A DNA stretch of 64,000 nucleotides from Tanytarsus gracilentus (taxonomy: Eukaryota; Arthropoda; Insecta; Diptera; Chironomidae), in NCBI GenBank assembly GCA_038502055.1, contig JAXRKN010000032.1, positions 1,860,001 through 1,924,000 of the forward strand, written 5' to 3'. Below are positions 49,264-61,000 of this stretch, in pieces (position 1 is the stretch's first letter; every line of letters begins with the position of its first letter). The position numbers were made by a program, and so were the translations under genes. The notes beneath the pieces were generated by a model. The model was not told where the DNA came from. It did no database searches and worked only from the letters and a program-made list of their open reading frames with translations.

Positions 49264-51507
49264 ATGTTTAAAAATCAGAGCACTAATTTGTGGCTCAAGT
49301 CATCGCAGAGCGAAAAAGAAAAAGGCAATAATTCAAGCTTTAAAGATGAGCTTTACGTCTTTCTTAATAGCACAATTTGCCATTGCTATCGACACTTGGC
49401 TCAAGTTAATCGAACCAATATTGAAAGGTAAAAAAATCGCTCTGTTTTCAGCTGTAATTAATTATGTAACACTTTACAGATTTATGTGGTTTTGCATCCA
49501 CGTCTTTGATGCATGCGCACTAATTTTCTTCACATTTACTATATGGAATGACTTCACATTAAATCCTTTGGTCACGACACTTCACGATACAATTTATCCA
49601 ATTGGAAATATTCCTTTTCCAGCGGTGACAGTTTGTACCAATAACCGAATTTCAAAACGAGAAGCGGAAAAGTTTGCAAAAGAATTGTGAGAATTTTCGT
49701 AAATTAAATAAAAATATTTCAAACGTTTTTTACAGAGCATCACATGACTTTGAAGATGACCCAGGTGGAAACAAAGATGAAGACGATTACTTAAAAGACA
49801 TTGAATTTATTGGAAGAATTTATGATTATGAGGTGGAGAATGAACATCAGATGACAACTTTTCAGCAGTTTCTCGATAAAACAATTAACGACACAAATGT
49901 CTACAACTTTTCGAGTATCGTCTATAGGGTTAAAATTTTTCTCATTTATCAAAGAAATATCCTCAATTTAAAATGTTTCAGTTGACTCCTAAATGCGAGG
50001 ACATTTTAATCAAGTGCTTTTTTAAAGGTGCAGTTCTACCTTGCATGTTACGATTCGAAATGATGGAGACGAGAAGATGTTCAAGTGGTTTTTGTTGCTC
50101 CTTTAATTTTATTACGATGGGCGACAGCGATGCAAGGTAAAAGTTAAATCATTTTAAAATTTAGTAAATTTCTTTGAATTTATCTTCAGAAATTATGCGT
50201 ACCATAATGATGTTACCGGTCCTGACATGGGGCTAATTTTGATTGTTAAAGGAATGGTCGATGACTATTTTTATAATTTACACAACTTGAAAGGATTTCA
50301 CGTAACAAAAAAATATTTTTCAGTTGCATTAAATTTAATTTAAATAATTTTTAGGTTATGATTCACAACTCAAAAGAATATCCCGATCCATCGACTGGCA
50401 CTGCCGTTCAAAAGTTTGTTTCTCCGGGCCAAGAAATTTTCATAAGAGTTGACGCCAGTTCGATTGCTTCGGAAAAAGACATTTTAGGATATAGCGCTGA
50501 AAAGGTTTGATAAAAACTTCATTATTGATTTTTTAACTGTCATCAATTTCTTCAACAGCGTCAATGCCTATTTCCACACGAGAAAAAAGCCTTTAATGGA
50601 AAATACACTCGCAGTGAATGTCTTTTAACTTGTAAAATTCGCAGCGTTAAGGCGTTGTGTGACTGCATTCCGTTTCAACTCCCAGCACCAGCCGGTTACG
50701 CACAAACTAAAATTTGCACTTTGGAGTCCGTTTCTTGCCTGAACAAGTACAAAAGTAATGCAGTTCACATCCCTGATGTCACACAAAATCTAGCTGAGAA
50801 AAAAAGGTTGTTTTTGACCAAAATTTAATCTTCAATGTGCCACCAGGGATTTCATTGATTTTGACATTATTTAAAGTTAATTTACTCACATTTAGTTAAA
50901 TGGTCAACGATTACAAATGAAATTATTCAGATTGAGGGCTTGGAGAGGGAAATGGAAGAATCGTTAATTTGTCCTGAATGCTTTCCACTGTGCTCCGATT
51001 CTAAATATCGAGTGACTACCTCACGACTTCCTTTAGTTTATTCACATCGACGAGGATTTGGATTAACGTAAATTTTAAGAGCCGAAAACTTTTATGTAAA
51101 CTTTATCGTGATTTTAATTTTTTCCAGCAATAACATTAAAAATGTTTCCGACATTTCCGTGATTCGTGTGTATTTTGGTCAGAAAGAAACTTGGCAATAT
51201 AAACAAGGTGAGGAAATCATTGAGTGAGTGTTTTTAGGGCTTTAAATATGAATTTTTCCAGATGTCTCGTTCTACTGGTTTGAAATCTTTGGTACGATAA
51301 ATTTTTTCATGACTCAGAAGAAAAATTATTAATTTTAATTTAATTTAATTTAAAGGAAACATTGGAGGACTTACTGGCGTCGTTGGAGGATTTTCTTTAA
51401 TTGGATTCACTGAAATCTTTGTATTTTTTATAAAACAATTTTTGCTTTACGTTGCAAGAAAACTTAAAATTAAAACGAAGTCAAGGGATCTAGAAATTTA
51501 TCCCTAA
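49264..51507 (+). CDS. ppk: Pickpocket family sodium channel (DEG/ENaC)
   Basis: Eleven exons: 49264-49427, 49480-49686, 49736-49928, 49982-50136, 50190-50301, 50355-50504, 50559-50754, 50896-51067, 51128-51207, 51262-51291, 51356-51507. They give 536 residues, normal for insect pickpockets. Features: first membrane span FMWFCIHVFDACALIFF (about 56-73), then IPFPAVTVC; a Cys-rich extracellular region (CKIRSVKALCDCIPF, CPECFPLC); VSFYWFEIFGNIGGLTG; the selectivity-filter triplet GFS at 498-500; and the second span ending FVFFIKQFLLY. Known family role: amiloride-type Na+ channels in mechano-, chemo- and hygrosensation; which member this is cannot be told. Two joins are less sure. The exon 3 donor (AGG then GTTAAA) is weak. 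Exons 7-8 could run on to 50807, but the chosen splice restores the family-like LNKYKIKW. AATAAA overlaps the stop codon at 51507-51512. Confidence 0.88.
50771..50848. mobile_element. MITE-like element inside pickpocket intron 7
   Basis: The right end TGTGCCACCAGGGATT is identical to the right end of the 25.0-kb element. The left end CCCTGATGTCACA matches the expected inverted repeat in 11 of 13 positions. AT lies on both sides. The intron holding it (141 bp) is more than twice as long as the gene's other introns, in keeping with an insertion. Confidence 0.55.
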
Positions 51508-51512
51508 ATAAA

Positions 51513-54500
51513 TTTTTATGACGAAAATATTCTACAGGTAAAGATAATTGTTATAACACAAAATTTCTTATCGCTGTGACCAACACAATATCTCAGCTTA
51601 ACTGCAAGCATTATCACGTTTACGAGCAAAGATAATAAAGCTCTTTGTGAAAGTGAACTGAAATTAACACTCAATAGATTTTTTTTATCGGTATTTAAAA
51701 ATAATTTGCAATGAGCCGATTTTATCTCTACCGACTGATAAGCTTTAATGAGGGATTAATTTTTTGCTGATTTTCTGTAAATTAATGTTTAGAAAGTTTG
51801 TTTGAAAAAAATAGATTTAAATTAAAAATTACCCTTACACATATTTTATTAGAAACAACTAAAAAATGAAAGATTTTAAATGCTAACAAATTTTTAAAAA
51901 TCATGTCGTGACTTATGCAAAAAACTTTTTAAGACATTCATCAAATTTAAGCCGATTTTTTTATAAAACATTTCAAATGTGTGCTACAAGGGTAAAAAAT
52001 TATGTTGTCAGAACAAAAACGAGAATTATAATTAGAAAAAATTAATTTAATAATTTAAAAACCGGTAAATCACCTCCCGAGGTGTAGAAGGACTTTCATA
52101 GTAAAAACTTGTAATTTTCTTAATATATGTTAATCATAACACACACACGTTGAGGTTTAATTTTCAGTAGTTCTATAAGTGATGAATAATTATTGTGTCG
52201 TGACTCAAGATGTTGATTTGTCATTGAAATTACTAATTACATTTTTTAACAAGCTTTTTATTAAATGAGAAATGTCGGCATGCTATGGATATTGTTGCAT
52301 CTATAAAATTGTGACTTAAGCACGATTTTAAATGATTTTTTTTTCGATGTAGCTTACAATTAATAAAATTGACCGTCAAGAGAATTGCGATAAGCTTAAT
52401 TTTAATATTTAAATTCCATTCTATACTCGACGATATTATAAAAAAAGATCACTGACCTTCGCATACTTACTGAAAACGAGAGAATATACAAATGCAACGA
52501 TAGCCTCTTTTTAGTTATCAGAAGTACACAATAAATGCGATAAAAACATTTCCTTTAACGATTTACATTATTTTAAATTAAAAAAACTTTATTTCCTCTT
52601 TTATGTCAGAATTTTATAGAGGGACGTTCACATTTTTAATCTTCAGCTGAATAAAACGTGTTTTAAAATCGAGCTAGAATTAAAATTTTTTATCTTCAAT
52701 TTTTTTAAATTATTTAAACTCCTTCCCTTGCACAGCCTTGATTATTTCTAAAAAAGTATCATGATCACTTATGATCCTAAGCCACAATTCACAACAATGG
52801 ATCATTTTTCTTCTAATCGATCATTATTTGATGAAAAATGACTTATTTTCAAGCATTGCAACCCAACATTGTAAGTCAAAGATAATCTCATTGAACCAAA
52901 CTCACCTCATATTCCTCAAGTAAGACGAGACAATTCAACGTTTTGCATTTGTGAGTGAATGTGTATGTGAAGCACATTAAGTCATAATAGTAACAATAAC
53001 AAAATGTTCACGAAAGGTCAAATTCCTGACTTTAATTAATTGAAATTGAGATTTAAATCGAAGATCAATTGAAGATTTCATTGAAAGACTTTGTGAGTGT
53101 GTAGACCACGTCAAATGGAAATTTTTAATGGTTTTTTTTTAAATTTTGTCACAAGTTTGTAGAAGAAAATTTTTTGGTTTATATTTGTGTCATGACACAA
53201 AAAAATGAAAACAACTTTTTTGACTCAATTTTCCGGTCTGAAATTTATTGCTGTCAAAAAACTTGTCTGAGAATTTTTCATCTTTTCCCCGTTTAATGTT
53301 GCCAAAAAAAATACTTTTTACTCGCATGTCTCGCCATTCCCTCCCGCATTCCTTGCGAAAAAAGAAGAAATTTTCTAAAAATAAGAAAAATCTAAACTCG
53401 CACATAATTTCATGTTTATAAATTGATTGTTCACTCACTTCCTTCGTGTGCTAGTCAGACGAGCAGCAGCATGTATGATGCTTGTTTAATGCTATTTTCG
53501 TGATCCGGCGGTTTGCTATTAAATAACAGTTTCACTATAATTACTCGCCGATTAGTTAATGCCGTTTTTTGGTTGCGAATTTTTCATGATTTGAAGCAAA
53601 GCCGGTCAAAGATATTTTCTGGTTGATGTAGATTAAATATTGCATGTTAAACAATTTTTTTATCGTCAGAAGTAATTTCATGTAACATTTATATTGACAT
53701 GAAAGAATCTTGAGAAAAAAAAATATTTTTTTAGGTGTGGTAGTTGGAACAGCCATAGAGACGCTAATTGTTAAAAAATGTCGATTTGATTGAATTGAAA
53801 ATTTTCAATGAATGATGTTGAGTTAAGAATTTTATTGTTATCTCGAAGTTGAAGCATTTTTGGGTGGAATTTCAATTGTGTTAGATATTACTACGCATAT
53901 TCGTTAATTGTTCGAGTGTCTCATATATTTTTGAGTTAATTACATGGAGATAGTTGAGTAATATTTTTGTAATAATTCAACTTTTCAAAAACGATTTATT
54001 AAAATTTAAAAATCAGTTTACAAAAATATATCTTTGCTAAATTTCATAGCAATTTTCAGCAAAGACACAATTTTTGTAACCTGTAATTTTAAATTTTTTC
54101 GAACATTTTTAATGGCAAAACTCAAAAACAGCAATTTGTAAATATTTTTTTTCTCCAAAAACAATCTTCGATTCCGTTCTCAAATTAGTTGATTGCCACA
54201 TAATTTTTTTTCTATGAACTGTAGGATACAAAATTGAAAACACAATAATTAGCAATATGTTAAAAATACAAAAAACTCTAATTGATATATTTTAAAATGC
54301 TTCATTGAAATTAACTGACTTGGATGATAGACATCTCAAAATCAATATAGGATTCAAGGTCGTGCACGCAACAAACAAAATAGGAAACTTTAATGGTTCA
54401 GTTTTTAACCACGCGTCGATTTTTGTTAATTTGTAAAGTAATTTTGTTTTGTTGCTGCAAAAGTTGTTAACTGTTAAATTGATTGCTTGGAAGATAAATA

Positions 54501-56260
54501 TTAGGCAAGACCCCTAGGTAAGTTCTGTAAAATTAATTCCTAAAAATTCTAATGAAGAATCTACAGGTGATGCACGATCGCTGCAAGAATAAACGGTTGA
54601 TTGAATCAAAGCAGGTGAAGTTAAACTTTAGATTAAATTTCTTAAAAGGGTACAAAAAATGCATTTAAATAATTTCAAAACCTTTCCTCACCCCTTCACA
54701 CCTACCTAACCTGCTCAACTTCCATTATGTTGTCATGAGACCTTCCTGCCAATAAATATCAACATAATAAATTACCGATTCGTGAACAACACTTCTCACA
54801 TTACACTTTACCAGTTAAAATATCGAACAGCACAGCATTTTATATCTCAATCTCTTTAAAAAACAAATCTCTTGCGCCACATGCTGATAATTTCAAAATC
54901 GTGATAAAATCCCTAGCATGTGTACTCGTCTATTGTATAACGATTTAATTTTATATCTCCGATGATAATGAAATATATATTTTTCCTGCATGTACGGTGA
55001 TGCAATTGCGATTAAAAAAATGTCATTTGAATATTCAACCTCATTTGCATGGAATTGTGCTTATGCTCACATGATTAAAAGAGGTGGAAGTAAAAAACTT
55101 AATAATAGAGAGTGAAACTTTTCTTACTAGGCTTTGGAAACTGTTGTAAAATTAGAGAATTTTTGCATTGAAATATTTTTCTTAAGATTTGCTCATTTAA
55201 AACGTTTAAACCAAATTTAAATTTAAAAATTTGTGTCTTGGCTAAATTTTTAAAATTTTTAAAATATTTCAACTAGTCAGGTCTTAAAAAGTTTCTCTCC
55301 TAAATAGCACTTTTTACATTTTGCTAGAATTTAAGCAGGTCTACTATTCAAAATTTATTTATACGCTAAAAATAATTCAATAATTTTGTTAGAGTTTAAT
55401 CCACTTTGATATGTGTCCAGCCCCTCCCGAAATTTCTTATCAATGTCGTCTGTCGCGTTGACGTGTTTGCACAACTCAGTTGATAATAATGAAACAACTT
55501 CACGAAATAAAAAAAATAAATCGCTCCAGTTTAATGCCATTGTCTGCTTCAGCTGTCGCGTAGATTAGCTCCCGAGTATGTAATTTGCATTGCTGAGTCA
55601 TGTGTTGAAATTTCCTCGAAACGCTGTCCATCGTAGCCAGCTCGCCCATGCGTGATGAGTTTTAATTGAAAACGTTGTGACCGAATGTACACATAAGTTT
55701 TTTTTATTATTGTCATTGTTTTGCATGTTGGAGGTCTTCAGTTAGTAGAATGATCATTGAAAGCTTTAAATGTGTTAATGTTTTCTTTTTATACACTCAT
55801 AAACTCACGGCTGTGTTAATGTTTCACTTCACTTTTCAGCTGTTGATTTTTAACTTTGTTCGTTAGTCATCGCTCGACTTTCATGTCGTCTAAGTCACTG
55901 TCGGTTAGTGCTCCGCAATATTTTTTTAATACCTTTCTGCTCGCATAGCAGGAGAGTGAGAGATTAAAAGTTCATTGCGAATTATATGCAAATACGCGCG
56001 TGAATAATTTTTTTCTATAGTTTGAAATATTTTATCCCCGATAATTATCACAAGGAAAATTAATGAAGAGAAATGTGAAGAAAAATGTGAAATTCTCATG
56101 AACTTCAAACGTAAAAAGTCGTAAAAAAATATAAAAATATAATTTTTTTAATTGCACCCGAGCGGAATTTCGAAAGTGAAGAAGAAAAAAAAATTCTATT
56201 TCTGTTGTTCATTCTAAAGAGAGCTGTCGAGTGTGAAGTGTAAGAAAAATATGAGAAAAA
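51513..56260. other. Spacer between pickpocket and the 56.3-kb gene
   Basis: AT-rich; no coding exon recognised on either strand. A small palindrome, CACCTCCCGAGGTG, occurs near 52072. The last 400 bp probably include promoter and 5' UTR of the next gene; a 5-codon upstream reading frame at 56251 overlaps its start codon. Confidence 0.4.
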
Positions 56261-58086
56261 ATGGATAAATTGCGAAGTATTTTATCGTCGAGTCGTAAGG
56301 TGGGTCCGCCCGTGCCTCCGCGACCTCCAAAGACAGTCATTCAAAAGGCCCTCGAGACAAGAAATCTATCACTGAATTTTCCACCGCTCGATGCCGTTCC
56401 CATTGCCAAAGGCAGAACAGTTATTTACACATCGACCGACAACAACAATAGTCAATGTTTTGACACCAAATCGCATGATTCATCGCCGTCAGCAACCGGT
56501 TTGAAGGTGAATATAACAACGCAAAATGGCAACATAGCACGTGCTAATGCGATAGAACCTACGAACAAAGAATCCACGACAACCCCGGTGATGCATTACA
56601 AATCACCCGTGCCTCGACCGCGTCTCAAAACTCCTCCACTACCGCCATCATCGCCTCGCTCATCTCAACCTTCAATGGAAGTGAATTTAAGACATCCACA
56701 GAAAAAATTCGATGGCAAGAGAAATGTGAGTCGTGACGATGAGTTGAAGGAAAAGTTACTGAATGAGCTTTTCAGTGGGCGTTTAGTGGAAGCGTCTAAT
56801 GTTCATTTACGCTATAGTGGAAGCAATTTGAAACGATCATCATCATGTGATGTGTTGAATGATCGTAATTCAATCGTTGAAATGTCACCGTCAACACCGC
56901 AAGAGAAATTGCAGAGAGACCGTAAAGTGGCATTTCATGAAATCCTCATATCCGAGCTCTCTGAGATGCGACGCGAAAATCATCGATTGAGTGCGGCAAA
57001 ATCTTGCTCCGACTTATCGCCAAGCGGACACAAACAAGTCTTAAATATTGGTCGCAATGGCGGAGATATGACTAGAACCAACACATATTTAATTAGTCTT
57101 GAGGACTCGGGCGTTGAGGATGAAGAGAAACCTGATGATTGCTCATCGTCGGGTGTCGGTGATTCTTGGGACAGTTGCAAGGAAATGCATAATCGGTAAG
57201 ACAAAATCATTTACAGCTGTTTTATTAAAACCGTAAATTCATCGCAATGGAATTTTCAGGGTCAGCTATGTAAATTAAATTTTCACGCGAACAAATTATT
57301 TTTTTCTCTCCGCTTAGCGAAATTGTAATTTTTGTTCACGAGGGAATTCCTAAATTTTTACGGTCTAAATTAATCGCTGAAAAATAAATTGATGAATTTT
57401 TAATTTGGATTTAAATGCAACTGAAAAGTGTTTTGGGGATTTTGAAAGTTTAAGAGCGAATTAAAAGTTTAGAGCTTCACTAATTAATATTTTATAAAAT
57501 TTTTGAATCATTTTTTAAGAATTTTTTTAAAACGTTAAAATTTAATTTAAAAAATCAAATTGTGTCTTTGCTAAATATTCTTGGACTTCTTCTTATTTTG
57601 TTATAAAATTTTTAACAATCAATTTAAATTTTATGCAAATTTTTCTATCAAAATAGTCTTAAAATAATTCCCAAGTGACCACAACAATAAATTAAATAAA
57701 CTTTAAAAAATTCCGTTAGATTAAAATTCCATTCGTCAATTTATTCAATTTTAGGTCACTTAAAATCTCGAGTCACCTTGAAATTTATGCAATCGACCAT
57801 TACTCTCCAACAGTAAATTTCACAATTTTTATGTCACTAGGAAATTGAAATCATAAAAAATCTCATTTCCTCTCGACTTGTTCATCAATTTTTGTTTTCT
57901 TGTTACAGAATCAATATGTCACTTCCTGGATTACCACCTCTTCCAAAGAGTCTCAGCGGCTTAGAATTATCTCAACATCAACCAAATCAACAACAGCAGA
58001 ATATATCAAAGAATTCGACAACATCAAAACAACCGTCAACAGATTCAACATTAGACACTAAATTGGCAATTTTACGAAGAGAAATG
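56261..58086 (+). CDS. Proline/serine-rich protein, 5' part only; tentatively LURAP1-like
   Basis: Two exons, 56261-57195 and 57909-58086 (phase 2 join, 713-bp intron), give the first 371 residues. The second ends in a strong donor (ATG then GTGAGT, phase 0), so the protein continues beyond the window. Visible: a basic N-terminus MDKLRSILSSSRK, proline motifs VPPRPPK and PVPRPRLKTPPLPP that could bind SH3 or WW domains, a helical stretch around FHEILISELSEMRRENHRL, an acidic DSGVEDEEKPDD segment, LPGLPPLPKSLSGLEL, and a final LDTKLAILRREM. The last stretch resembles the start of the leucine-rich helical region in LURAP1-family adaptors, which link to MRCK kinase and actin. That link rests on a short similarity. 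Real coding status is well supported by composition and splicing. Confidence 0.72.
57196..57908 (+). other. Intron 1 of the 56.3-kb gene
   Basis: GTAAGA to TTACAG, AT-rich. No exon or element seen inside. Confidence 0.6.
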
Positions 58087-61000
58087 GTGAGTTTTGTATC
58101 ATTTGTGTTGTTACCGCTATGACTGTTATGCGTCGACAATTAAAGAGATTGTCATGAGAAAAGAAGCAACAACAAAAAGACATGACTCATCCGCTGCCCA
58201 ATTCATTCATCATTCTTAATTATATTTTTTATTATTTTCGGGGAGAAATGAGAAAATTTATGAGCTTTTATTGGACTTTGGTATGTGGCATTATAATTGC
58301 CACTTCCTCAATGATCTGCTTAAAAGATTTTTGAGATTAGCAAAAAAAGATCTTTGAGGTTTAAATATTTGCGGATTTACTTTAGTTTTTTTAAGTTGAC
58401 CAAAAATATTTACTGAAGAGGAAAAACTCGTTTATTGTAGGAAATTTCCATTAGAGAAGTTAAAACTTTTGTGATCAAAATTATAAAAATATTTTTGCTT
58501 GCATGCAATTGCACAACTTAAAATTTTCTTCGACTTTTTTTATAAAATAAAATTTCTTATTCAATTTTTTTAACTCACCCCAAAAACCTCAATTCACGTC
58601 AATTTCGCAAAAACGCCACCAACGAACTCCATAAAAGTCTTAATCGTTTTTCTTAATTGTCATTTTATATAATTAGTTGTGTAATCAGAATTGCCACGGC
58701 TATCATCAGTCAACACGAAATCCGAAAAGTGATTGTCACAACATTAACACACATTCCACATCTTAAACGTGTGTGATGAAGGCGGAAGACGACATTTAAT
58801 GGTCATTTTGTAATTTTGAGAGAATTAATTCTTTGTCTTCTGCCGATTCTGTGTTTGCTCCATAAATCGTCACAAACTCTAACCCGATTTCTTCCGCATT
58901 TTAATGACGAATTTTTATAAAAATTGACAATTACAAGTGAGAATAAAAAATTAGCTTGCTATGTTAATAATCGAATAAAAAAATCAGTTCAACCTCAAAA
59001 ACTTTTATATTTGCCAAGTAATTGGATGAGGCACGTACCTCGAGAGAGTGAATAATATGTAGGGTTTCATTTCATCCACATTGGAATGCGATGTGTGTCT
59101 GTTTTGACTTGTGTTAAATCACCGCAATATTGAGAACATATCGTCAGCCACAAATAGAACGTTTCGAGGCACGTCAAGTGCTCAATTCTTAGTGATTACA
59201 CAAAATAGATTTCTCGATCAAAAAAAAAGTTCTTTGAGGCGTTGAGTTCAAGGCACTTTGCTTTTTCCTGTTTACAGATCAATGACTCGTCGATAAAGTG
59301 TGAGGTGATTGTAAACTTTTTGTGGGTAGAGAAAGAGAGCAAAAAAATAATTAAGACAAGTGAAGTTTTAAAATTGATTTGATTTGACAACTTTTTTGGA
59401 CGAATGTTGTCGCAAAAAACATTTGGAAAAATTCAAAATTTTACGACCTGTTTATTTAAATATTTACGTTATATTTGGAGTTCACTGGATTTTTATGCAA
59501 AAAATATAAAATAATAATTTTCAATAAATTTTTCTCTGTCTCAAAAACAAATTTTCATTTTAATATTCTGTCCACAACAATTTTTAAACCCGGCAAAATT
59601 TTTAAGCCTCACTTGAAATGCTTCTTTGCAACAAGAGATCGCAAAGTCAAGTAAATCCTCATTCTTTTCTCTTAATGACTTTACAACTGAACGATTACGA
59701 GAACATTTAGCGAAATCATACGTGCGTTACGTCATCAAGTCATCGTAAACACGCCAGCCATGCAAAACCCCAAAAACTCATTTATATCTCTCATCTTCCA
59801 CAAGCGATGAGAATTATTATCTTCCATTCACATGAATATTATGAATCATGAAGCAGAACGAAAGCTGTTGAGCTCGCTTTGAAGTGAAAAGAAGAAAAAA
59901 ATCCAGTTTCGTGCAAACTCGAGAGAACGATATGGAAAAAAATTAAATTACAGCAGCAAAAGGAGGAAGTTGACTGTAGAAATGGCCTTGAAGGTTTCAA
60001 TAAACTGTGAATGAAAAAGATCGAGCGCTGTTCTACTATTGACACTCGCTTCTCAATGTATAACTGTAAACACATCGAATTTTCCCAATTTTAAAAATTC
60101 ATTTTGCGTTTTCGTTTTGTTTTCTTTTCATGCTCATTTATGCTCGTTCCGCTGATCATATCAAATAAAAAATTCAAGTGATGTCACGGCAATGTGAATA
60201 CAAAAGAAATCCATTGTCATAAAGAGCATTTAACGGCTCTAACACTTAATTGTCGTATGCGAAGAATGAAAGTTTTATTTTGTCTTTCCTTTCAAGTGTG
60301 TGTTTGTGTCTTATCGCATATATACTTAATGTGAGTCTCATTAATGTGAAATGAGCCATTTAATGATGATCTTCTGAGGATTTAAACTTTTTTTCGTGTC
60401 AAAATAAAGCTCTTAAAAAAATTTCTTGAAGAATGATTAAATTTTGAAATTTTAGGGATTTAAAAAGATTTAAAGGGAGGAATTCGTAAATTATTTCAAG
60501 TTTGATTTAGAAATTTTTGATTACTTACAATATTTTATTATTTGTTACTAATTACTCTCTACTCTAACGATGTGACATAATTTTTAAATAACTCCGACAT
60601 GGAAATTTTTTATTAGATCATTTGTAATTTACAAAAATCTTATCAAATTATAAGACCATGCATGGCCATGACACAATTTAAGATTAACCCTAAATTAGTT
60701 TCTCAGCAAAATAAAATTGTAAAAATTTCAATCAGAAAAAATTTGTCACCTCATTTAAAAATAAAACTAAAGACATAATAATTCTTCTTCGATATCCATA
60801 AAAGCGTGAAATTTGTTGCACTTCAGTAAAAAAAATAGATCACACGACGCCGCAAAGTAATTTTCAAAGCGTTACAAAGTTAATTTCTCAATATAATGCA
60901 ACATTTATTCAAATGTCAGACCAGCGCCCAGCCTCGCTAAACGAGCCTCTCCCCGAAAAACAAAACAGTCAGCATGAGTTACTGTGCAATTGAAAATAAA

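Noticed and set aside
50755..50820. Extension of pickpocket exon 7 to a donor at about 50808
   Set aside because: That donor is phase 2 and cannot join either candidate acceptor (50896 or 50931) in frame; the extra sequence lies in a MITE-like element.
59839..60075. 78-codon minus-strand open frame in the large intron
   Set aside because: Low-complexity Ser/Phe/Leu translation of a purine-rich stretch, no context for an exon.
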